Shown: positions 1-4,813 of the stretch, in pieces
Layout of the letters: the number at the start of each line of letters is the position of its first letter
Numbering within the stretch: the stretch's first letter is position 1
Origin: UBA2943 sp946534895
GTDB lineage: Bacteria > Bacillota > Clostridia > Christensenellales > Aristaeellaceae
DNA: 7,511 bases
Direction of reading: 5' to 3'
Assembly: GCA_946534895.1 (NCBI GenBank)
Contig: CAMNDE010000123.1
Coordinates: 1-7,511 of the forward strand
Program-made: the position numbers and the translations under genes
The notes under the pieces: model-generated
What the model was told of the DNA's origin: nothing
What the model saw: the letters and a program-made list of their open reading frames with translations, nothing else
Database searches by the model: none

Positions 1-1097
1 TAGATGGTGTCATACTGGCACAGCCAGTCGAGGTACATGATGGCAGCTTCCGGATGCTGGGAATACACAGGGATGAAGTTCAGCAGGCCGGCAGCGGCGT
101 ATACGGGATGATAGTACTTGCTGGCGTCGGTCACAGACTCGAAGCAGTCCAGAGGAGTGAGCTTTGCGCCGGGCTCATAGGCCTGCAGGGAGGACAGGAT
201 GCCAGGGGACACACGGATGGGATGGTCATAGTTGCCGGTGTAGCCGCCAGCCTTGCCGCTGGTCACTTCGGCCCACAGGTCTTCATCATTGTGCAGCGCG
301 AAGTCCGGGGATACCAGGCCTTCACGATACAGCTGGTTCAGGAACAGCAGGTAATCTTCATAGCCCTCGTGTGCGGGAGAAGCTTCGCAGGCCAGGGTCC
401 GGGCGTCCAGATCCTTGTAGAAGCTCCACTGCAGGGGCATATTGTACCGCAGGTCGCGGTGCAGGGCGTAAGGAATGCATCCGCCTTCCACGTTGCCGGG
501 ATTCTTTTCCTTGAACGCGCGCAGCACATTCACAAACTCTTCCTTGGTGGTGGGCATTTCCATACCCAGCGCTTCCACCCAGTCCTGACGCAGGAACATG
601 CCCATCCAGGCAACGACCACGCGGCGGGCAGGGATTGCGTACTGGCCGCCGGCGAACTTGCCGAACTCCAGAACGTCTTCGCCCAGGAACTGCTTCAGGG
701 TCGGGCCGTACTGGTCAATCAGAGCGCTCAGTTCGGTGACGCCGCCCTGGTTCACATAGTCGGTCACGATGGACTCATTGTAGGTGAAGCAGATATCGGG
801 GCAGGAAGCCTCGTCCATCATCAGGGTTGCCAGCTTCGACTCTTCCTCGGAGCGCGGAATGACAACCCATTCAATCTTGATGTTGCGGGGATCGCCGAAG
901 TTTTCCTGAATCCACTTGGTCCAGTAGTTGTCGTCGGGCGCCGTGCCGCCGGTATTGCCGCGGTCAAAGACGGAAACCTTCAGGGTGACGGGCTCGTCAT
1001 AACGGAACACTTCTGCTGTCTCAGCTGTTGCGGGGACAATGGAAACCATTGTCATCAGCAGAGCCAGCGCCAGGATCATGGACCATACCTTTTTCAT
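1..1097 (-). CDS. Sugar ABC transporter extracellular solute-binding protein (LplA/family 1 type), 3' end missing
   Basis: This is the binding component of a CUT1-type ABC importer, expected to capture an oligosaccharide or glycoside outside the membrane and hand it to the two permeases encoded just upstream. I read 365 codons from ATG 1097-1095; the C-terminus lies beyond the window edge. AGGAGG (CCTCCT at 1105-1110) sits 7 nt ahead of the ATG. Residues 1-25 form a signal peptide: MKK, a hydrophobic core (about 5-21), then ATA before Glu26, a signal peptidase I-type site. No lipobox cysteine is visible, which is unusual for a Gram-positive binding protein. The mature part has family-typical segments: YAIPARR (153-159), LRQDWVEALG near 169-178 followed by PTTKEEF, and YLDWL (355-359) near the cut end. 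It is the third gene read in the operon, 74 nt after the second permease, with a hairpin in the gap. Family assignment is firm; the substrate cannot be read from sequence. Confidence 0.93.
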   Translation of the reverse strand, partial: MKKVWSMILALALLMTMVSIVPATAETAEVFRYDEPVTLKVSVFDRGNTGGTAPDDNYWTKWIQENFGDPRNIKIEWVVIPRSEEESKLATLMMDEASCPDICFTYNESIVTDYVNQGGVTELSALIDQYGPTLKQFLGEDVLEFGKFAGGQYAIPARRVVVAWMGMFLRQDWVEALGMEMPTTKEEFVNVLRAFKEKNPGNVEGGCIPYALHRDLRYNMPLQWSFYKDLDARTLACEASPAHEGYEDYLLFLNQLYREGLVSPDFALHNDEDLWAEVTSGKAGGYTGNYDHPIRVSPGILSSLQAYEPGAKLTPLDCFESVTDASKYYHPVYAAAGLLNFIPVYSQHPEAAIMYLDWLCQYDTI

Positions 1098-1131
1098 GGG
1101 ATAGCCTCCTTTTAATGGGTTTCTTTATTGC

Positions 1132-1147
1132 ACCGGGATTTCCCGGT
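1132..1147 (-). other. Intercistronic stem-loop between permease and binding-protein genes
   Basis: ACCGGGA (1132-1138) and TCCCGGT (1141-1147) are perfect inverted arms around TT. In RNA this is a 6-bp GC-rich stem with a 4-nt loop. It lies after the permease stop (1172) and 34 nt before the binding-protein ATG. No U-run follows it on the minus strand, so it is probably not a terminator. A processing or mRNA-stabilising hairpin that raises binding-protein expression over permease expression is a plausible inference. Confidence 0.55.
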
Positions 1148-1171
1148 TCAAAACGATTTCCGGACCGGCGC

Positions 1172-2071
1172 TTACTCCTTCACGGCACCGATCATGACGC
1201 CCTGCACAAAGTACTTCTGCAGGAAGGGGTAGACAATCAGGATCGGAACGGTGGAGAACACAACGGCGGCGCACTGGATGGTCTCCGCAAGCACTGCGTT
1301 CTTGCCGCCTTCCACCATGCTCACATCGGAGGAGGAGGAAGCGAACACCACCTGATACAGTTTCATCTGCAGGGTAAACTTGCTGGATGTGTTGATGTAA
1401 TACCGGACGTCCGCGTAGTTGTTCCAGCGTGCCACGGCATAGAACAGGGCGATGGTGGCCAGGGACGCCGTGGACAGCGGCAGGATGATCCGGATCAGGA
1501 TCTGCATGTCATTGCAGCCGTCCAGCTTCGCGCTTTCCTCCAGGGACGCGGGCACCGATTCAAAGAAATTCCGCAGAATAATCGTATTGTACGTACTCGT
1601 CAGGATCGGAAGCACAAGGGACCAGGGACTGTCGATCAGGCCCATCTGCTTGACCCACAGGAAGTTGGCGATGGTGCCGCCGGTAAAGTACATGGGGATG
1701 AGCACCACAATCATGAGGAACCTGCGGCCGGGCAGATAATGCCGGCTCAGGGGATACGCCAGAAGAATTGTGGATACCATGGCCAGGGCTGTGTAGATCA
1801 CGGTCCATTCAATGGAGAACCACATGGAACGGATCATGGTGGGATCATTGAACACCGACGCATAGGCATTGAAGTCGATTTCCTTGGGAAGCAGGTATAC
1901 CTTGCCGGCCACCACGGGTGCGCGTCCGGAAATGGACTTGGCAATCACGTGGATCACAGGCAGAATGCACAGGAGTACAAAGATCGTCAGGATCACATTG
2001 AATACGATTTCGGAACCGATATAGCGCCTGCCTTTGGCCACGCGGGGCTTTACAGAAGCTGTATTGCTCAA
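1172..2071 (-). CDS. Carbohydrate ABC transporter permease, LplC/YtcP/MalG type
   Basis: This is the second inner-membrane permease of the CUT1 importer and would pair with the permease encoded upstream. The frame is open from 2128, but I place the start at TTG 2071-2069. That TTG overlaps the upstream TGA stop and has a purine-rich GGAGAGGGGGG stretch just before it; the product is then 299 residues, the usual family length. About six hydrophobic segments are visible (near 22-43, 86-106, 118-136, 150-160, 197-214 and 262-283). The EAA loop that contacts the ATPase is clear: LEESAKLDG at 177-185, followed by LP at 197-198. The C-terminus, YPFLQKYFVQGVMIGAVKE, is characteristic of LplC/YtcP-like permeases. 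The stop is TAA at 1174-1172. No ATPase gene lies nearby, so a shared ATPase is likely. The solute is unknown. Confidence 0.94.
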   Translation of the reverse strand: MSNTASVKPRVAKGRRYIGSEIVFNVILTIFVLLCILPVIHVIAKSISGRAPVVAGKVYLLPKEIDFNAYASVFNDPTMIRSMWFSIEWTVIYTALAMVSTILLAYPLSRHYLPGRRFLMIVVLIPMYFTGGTIANFLWVKQMGLIDSPWSLVLPILTSTYNTIILRNFFESVPASLEESAKLDGCNDMQILIRIILPLSTASLATIALFYAVARWNNYADVRYYINTSSKFTLQMKLYQVVFASSSSDVSMVEGGKNAVLAETIQCAAVVFSTVPILIVYPFLQKYFVQGVMIGAVKE

Positions 2072-3012
2072 AACAGACCCCCCTCTCCCATGCGGCGTGT
2101 GATCACATTGGCACCAATAACAAAGCACATGTTCACCACGGAACCGAAGATATCCACAGCGGTCGCGAACGGATACTGGCGGTTCAGAATGCCGCGGTCA
2201 TACACAAAGGTGGAAATCACGTCCGCAGCATTGGTGACCATCTTGTTCATCATGACATAGGGACGTTCGAATCCGATGCCCACCATCTGTCCCAGTCGAA
2301 GGATCAGCATGATGACGATTGTGGGCATGATGCAGGGCAGCGTCACATACCAGATGCGGCGGAGCCGTCCGCAGCCGTCCACTTCCGCGGCTTCATACAG
2401 TTCCGTGTTCACGCCGGAGATGGCGGCCAGATAGATGATGGTGCCCCAGCCGGCGCTCTGCCAGATACCGGTCACCACATACATGACCACCCAGTTGCCT
2501 TCGTCCATCAGGAAGTTCACCGGTGTGCCGCCCATCTGCGTGATCAGGTTGTTGATGGGACCGGCGGAGCCGAAGATCTTGGAAACCAGGGATCCGATGA
2601 TGACCCAGGACAGGAAATGCGGCAGGTACATCAGCGTCTGGTACAGTTTCTTGACCTTCAGGGAACGCATTTCGTACACCATGATGGCCAGGATGATCGG
2701 TATCGGGAATCCGAAGAGCAGATCCAGAAGATTCAGCTTCACGGTGTTCTTCACTGCATTCCAGAACTTGGCGCTCTCAAAGACTTCTCCGAAATACTTG
2801 AAAATCGGTGTGGCCCAGGGGCTTCCTCCGATGCCCTTGAACACGCTGAAGTCCTTGAAGGCCACCTGCAGACCGGTCAGCGGTGCATAGCGGAAGAGAA
2901 TGTACTGGGCCAGCGGAATGACCAGCATCAGGTAAAGCCACTTGTAGTTCCTGATAATCTTGAACAAGCTTCTCCTTTTGTACTTGATCACTTTCGGCGC
3001 TTCGTTCTGCAT
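2068..3012 (-). CDS. Carbohydrate ABC transporter permease, LplB/YteP/MalF type
   Basis: This is the first gene of the importer operon and encodes the LplB-like permease, 314 residues, normal for the family. The ATG at 3012-3010 follows GGAGGG by 9 nt; an ATG 5 nt further upstream is out of frame. The short basic N-terminus (KYKRRSLFKIIRNYKW) leads into a first membrane segment at about 25-42. The LplB-type motif RYAPLTGLQVAFKDFS lies at 41-56. More hydrophobic segments lie near 93-113, 126-146, 172-198, 228-245 and 286-303. The EAA loop reads LYEAAEVDG (205-213) and continues to LPCIMP (225-230), the site that docks the nucleotide-binding subunit. The last bases, TTTTGA, overlap the TTG start of the next permease, which suggests translational coupling. 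A sigma-A-like promoter lies about 150 nt upstream, back-to-back with the araC-type gene. Confidence 0.95.
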   Translation of the reverse strand: MQNEAPKVIKYKRRSLFKIIRNYKWLYLMLVIPLAQYILFRYAPLTGLQVAFKDFSVFKGIGGSPWATPIFKYFGEVFESAKFWNAVKNTVKLNLLDLLFGFPIPIILAIMVYEMRSLKVKKLYQTLMYLPHFLSWVIIGSLVSKIFGSAGPINNLITQMGGTPVNFLMDEGNWVVMYVVTGIWQSAGWGTIIYLAAISGVNTELYEAAEVDGCGRLRRIWYVTLPCIMPTIVIMLILRLGQMVGIGFERPYVMMNKMVTNAADVISTFVYDRGILNRQYPFATAVDIFGSVVNMCFVIGANVITRRMGEGGLF

Positions 3013-3042
3013 ACCATGAATCCCTCCTGACTCGAGTCTTTT

Positions 3043-3073
3043 CTGACCCGGAAGGTATATACCAACAGGTCAG
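3043..3073. repeat. Nested inverted repeat in the importer-operon leader
   Basis: CTGACC (3043-3048) and GGTCAG (3068-3073) form inverted arms around the perfect 10-bp palindrome GGTATATACC (3054-3063); the two centres coincide within half a base. The element lies in the predicted 5' untranslated region of the permease gene, between the -10 box (3159-3164) and the ribosome binding site. It could be a protein-binding operator or an RNA hairpin. Another perfect palindrome, GACTCGAGTC (3029-3038), lies between it and the ribosome binding site. Confidence 0.4.
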
Positions 3074-3158
3074 TTTCTGCCGCATACCTGTGCAGCATTT
3101 TCACTTTTTCGGCCTGTCCGGCGGAAAAACATTTGCAATCTGGTCGCATTTCGGTTGA

Positions 3159-3187
3159 ATTATACAAAAGCCGTCACACTCCCACAA
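3159..3187 (-). promoter_or_regulatory. Predicted sigma-A promoter of the sugar-importer operon
   Basis: Read on the minus strand, TTGTGG (3187-3182) and a perfect TATAAT (3164-3159) are 17 nt apart. Transcription would start near 3152, giving a leader of about 140 nt before the permease ATG. The weak -35 box suits an activator-dependent promoter, which fits the divergent AraC-family gene. This is prediction from consensus only. Confidence 0.6.
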
Positions 3188-3200
3188 TTGACAGACTTGC

Positions 3201-3229
3201 TTGATTTATTGCAAAAGTTGCGATATTAT
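3201..3229 (+). promoter_or_regulatory. Predicted sigma-A promoter of the araC-family gene
   Basis: TTGATT (3201-3206) and TATTAT (3224-3229) are separated by 17 nt; transcription would start near 3236, about 27 nt before the ATG. Its -35 box is only 13 bp from the -35 box of the divergent importer promoter. A regulator bound in this gap or over this promoter could act on both units. A perfect TTGACA at 3188-3193 has no matching -10 box at the right distance. Confidence 0.5.
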
Positions 3230-3262
3230 GGCAGAAATTGAACCACCAGTCCGGAGGATGCC

Positions 3263-4135
3263 ATGATTAATCAGGATCACCTGCTGCGTAATGAGACCAA
3301 CGACATCCAGGAAGGCGCTGAGTATTCCTGCAGACACAACCTGGATACCGGCTGGATTACGCCCTCTTTTCATATGCACCCGCACTTTGAAATCTATCTC
3401 TTCATCCGTGGCAAGGGACAGATGATCATCGAGGATGAGAGCTTTGATATCCACCCCATGGATCTGTTCATCTTTCCTCCCGGCATTATTCACAGGCTCA
3501 TGATGTTCGATCCCACGGAACCCTATGAGCGTGCCTATTTCTATGTAACCCGCAGAATGCTGGCCGAACTGTCCGAAGACCGTGTCGACATCCTGCAGAT
3601 GCTGGATTCTGCCGCATCCCTCGGACATTATTCCTATCACGCGGAAAGCAGCGGCGAACGGTTTGTACAATTGATCGATGAAATTCTCGCGGAAAAGGAT
3701 CTTTCCTCCCCGCTGTCGCAGACGATGAATCACTGCCGGATCCATATGCTTTCCCTGCTCACATGTAAAACCATTCAGGACAAGCATGTTCTTTCTCCAA
3801 GGCCGCCGGACCGCATGAGCGATGTCATCCGCTATATCAATGACCATATTCAGGAGCCGCTTTCCCTCGACAGCCTGGCGGAGCAGTTCTATCTCAGCAA
3901 ATACACACTTCTCCACAAATTCAAGAGCTATACCAATATCTCCGTCCATCAGTACATCCTCTCCAAGCGCCTTCTGCAGTCCGAGATTCTCATGCACCGC
4001 GGCATGACGCCCGGGGATGCTGCCAAGCAGAGCGGTTTCAACGATTATACCGGCTTCTACAGGGCATTTGTCCGCAGCAACAGCGGCCTTACACCACAGG
4101 AGTTTTATTCCAGAATCTGTCAGGGAAAAAGCTGA
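3263..4135 (+). CDS. AraC-family transcriptional regulator with N-terminal cupin sensor domain
   Basis: This is a 290-residue DNA-binding regulator, normal length for the cupin plus AraC HTH architecture. GGAGG lies 5 nt before ATG 3263. The N-terminal half is a cupin/AraC-ligand domain: FHMHPHFEIYLFIRGKG (36-52), followed by a Pro/His-rich strand IFPPGIIHRL (70-79); it would bind the inducing sugar. The C-terminal part holds two helix-turn-helix units: the first near 200-227 (LSLDSLAEQFYLSKYTLLHKF), the second near 250-281 (GDAAKQSGFNDYTGFYRAF, then GLTPQEF), the signature end of AraC/XylS domains. The gene is divergent from the importer operon and shares a 250-bp control region with it. From that arrangement I infer that it controls the importer, probably as an activator, and possibly itself. 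The inducer is unknown. Confidence 0.95.
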   Translation: MINQDHLLRNETNDIQEGAEYSCRHNLDTGWITPSFHMHPHFEIYLFIRGKGQMIIEDESFDIHPMDLFIFPPGIIHRLMMFDPTEPYERAYFYVTRRMLAELSEDRVDILQMLDSAASLGHYSYHAESSGERFVQLIDEILAEKDLSSPLSQTMNHCRIHMLSLLTCKTIQDKHVLSPRPPDRMSDVIRYINDHIQEPLSLDSLAEQFYLSKYTLLHKFKSYTNISVHQYILSKRLLQSEILMHRGMTPGDAAKQSGFNDYTGFYRAFVRSNSGLTPQEFYSRICQGKS

Positions 4136-4159
4136 ATATCCGCCGGAAGACGCTGATGC

Positions 4160-4183
4160 AGCCGCCGCCTTTCGGCTTTTGTT
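4160..4183 (+). terminator. Probable intrinsic terminator of the araC-family gene
   Basis: AGCCG (4160-4164) pairs with CGGCT (4173-4177), and the stem is followed by TTTTGTT. It begins 24 nt after the stop codon. The stem is short and the loop is 8 nt, so it may be only moderately efficient. The right arm also belongs to a competing inverted repeat (4174-4217). Confidence 0.5.
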
Positions 4184-4217
4184 ATGCTGAACGGGCTTAC
4201 ATACATCAGCAAAAGCC
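4174..4217. repeat. Inverted repeat GGCTTTTG / CAAAAGCC
   Basis: GGCTTTTG (4174-4181) and CAAAAGCC (4210-4217) are perfect 8-bp inverted arms. Inside them GCTGA (4186-4190) can pair with TCAGC (4206-4210), giving an imperfect longer hairpin. It shares bases with the shorter stem at 4160-4177, so the two folds exclude each other. It may help end transcription between the convergent genes. Confidence 0.4.
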
Positions 4218-4287
4218 ATGATATTCCGGAAGGTCCGGTTTTCTCTGCTCCATTGGCTGCATTCTTGCATGTTCCGCATTGAAAACA

Positions 4288-4309
4288 CGCGCCAGGCAGA
4301 CCTGGCGCG
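4288..4309 (-). terminator. Strong GC-rich hairpin, probable terminator of the amidohydrolase/zinc-ribbon unit
   Basis: CGCGCCAGG (4288-4296) and CCTGGCGCG (4301-4309) form a perfect 9-bp stem with a 4-nt loop. On the minus strand the stem is followed by TGTTTTC, a short U-rich tail, and it lies about 180 nt past the zinc-ribbon stop. On the plus strand it is followed by CACTGTTTCC, a poorer tail, so it may also act weakly as a backup for the araC-type gene. Confidence 0.6.
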
Positions 4310-4378
4310 CACTGTTTCCTATATTATCAATGTCATTTTCGTTTTCCCTGTCCGCGGTGAACAGGAGCAATTCTTTCA

Positions 4379-4408
4379 ATATGAAAAGCGCAGATGCCGT
4401 TTTCATAT
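4379..4408. repeat. AT-rich 9-bp inverted repeat
   Basis: ATATGAAAA (4379-4387) and TTTTCATAT (4400-4408) are perfect inverted arms around 12 bases. The element lies downstream of both convergent genes, with no promoter or U-rich tail that I can see. It could be an RNA hairpin in the zinc-ribbon 3' region or a protein-binding site; I cannot choose. Confidence 0.4.
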
Positions 4409-4445
4409 GACATGTCGGTCCACCCTGCTGTTCCATTCCCTGACC

Positions 4446-4480
4446 GCATGCCCGGAAAGTCATTTCAAAGCATGCCCGGA
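4446..4480. repeat. 11-bp direct repeat GCATGCCCGGA, two copies
   Basis: GCATGCCCGGA occurs at 4446-4456 and 4470-4480, a 24-bp period. It starts 11 bases past the zinc-ribbon stop codon. The shorter string ATGCCCGG recurs inside the zinc-ribbon gene, where it encodes parts of the ribbons. The two intergenic copies could be a remnant of duplicated coding sequence or chance. Confidence 0.45.
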
Positions 4481-4490
4481 CCCCTTTTCC

Positions 4491-4793
4491 TTATATCGGC
4501 TTTCCCGGAGATTTCTGTCCCCTGTGCCCCTTTGCCTGACACGCTTCGCAGTATTCGGGCCACCGCCTTACATCTGACAGGAACGTGAAGCTTTTTCCGC
4601 ACGCCCGGCAGACTCTTGTGATCTGCTCACTCGGCCGGTATCCTGCCCTGCATTCCTGGCATATGCCCGGCCAGTGCTGAACGCTTTCCGGGAGCGTATA
4701 GGTTTTTCCGCATACCCGGCACCTTTCCCGGATCATGCCCGGCTGACCTTCCGTTCTATTTCTGTAAAACAGTTTTCTCAGCCATGCAGGCAT
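4491..4793 (-). CDS. Small protein with two tandem zinc ribbons (zf_trcl-like)
   Basis: I choose ATG 4793-4791 (100 residues); GGTGAGG lies about 7 nt upstream, and a GTG one codon earlier is less likely. The stop is TAA at 4493-4491. Two ribbons of identical geometry are visible: C25-x2-C28 then C45-x2-C48, and C62-x2-C65 then C82-x2-C85, each with 16 residues between the knuckles. Each repeat reads CxxCGK, an aromatic strand (TYTLPES or SFTFLSD), then WP, then CxxC, resembling the 'probable zinc-ribbon' family found in small clostridial proteins. A basic segment precedes the first ribbon and a basic Gly/Lys/Pro tail follows the second; there is no membrane segment. The eight cysteines probably bind two structural zinc ions; a nucleic-acid or protein-binding role is possible but unproven. 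It lies 20 nt downstream of the amidohydrolase and is probably co-transcribed with it. Confidence 0.82.
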   Translation of the reverse strand: MPAWLRKLFYRNRTEGQPGMIRERCRVCGKTYTLPESVQHWPGICQECRAGYRPSEQITRVCRACGKSFTFLSDVRRWPEYCEACQAKGHRGQKSPGKPI

Positions 4794-4813
4794 CACAAAT
4801 CCTCACCTTCCGC

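Larger units (their letters stand above)
4136..4490. other. Gene-free convergent zone with terminator-like hairpins and short repeats
   Basis: This 355-base stretch separates the 3' ends of the AraC-type gene (plus) and the zinc-ribbon gene (minus). I find no credible coding sequence: the open frames at 4206-4463 (minus) and 4218-4577 (plus) lack a ribosome binding site and family-like protein sequence, and both run through the strong hairpin at 4288-4309. The stretch holds at least four inverted repeats (4160-4177, 4174-4217, 4288-4309, 4379-4408) and an 11-bp direct repeat (4446-4456 and 4470-4480). Confidence 0.7.

Noticed and set aside
54..1115. 353-residue plus-strand open frame
   Set aside because: It is antisense to the solute-binding protein, whose minus-strand frame has a signal peptide, a ribosome binding site and family motifs. 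The plus-strand protein is low in family-like features and rich in His/Gln/Gly, typical of a shadow frame.
1028..2260. 410-residue plus-strand open frame
   Set aside because: It spans the antisense of two or three real importer genes and the gap between them, with His/Gly/Asp-rich low-complexity sequence and no ribosome binding site.
3013..3152. Riboswitch in the importer leader
   Set aside because: The leader is long enough and contains inverted repeats, but I recognise no conserved core of a known class and no terminator switch; it is reported only as inverted repeats.
3188..3216. Promoter using the perfect TTGACA at 3188-3193
   Set aside because: No acceptable -10 box lies 16-18 nt downstream on the plus strand; TTGATT/TATTAT fits better.
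3206..4312. 368-residue minus-strand open frame opposite the araC-type gene
   Set aside because: It is antisense to a clear cupin plus double-HTH regulator, has no ribosome binding site, and starts beyond the hairpin at 4288-4309.
4206..4463. 85-residue minus-strand frame past the zinc-ribbon gene, starting MTFRACGQ
   Set aside because: FRACGQ loosely resembles the CRACGK of the second ribbon, but no further CxxC follows at the right distance, there is no good ribosome binding site, and the frame runs through the strong hairpin.
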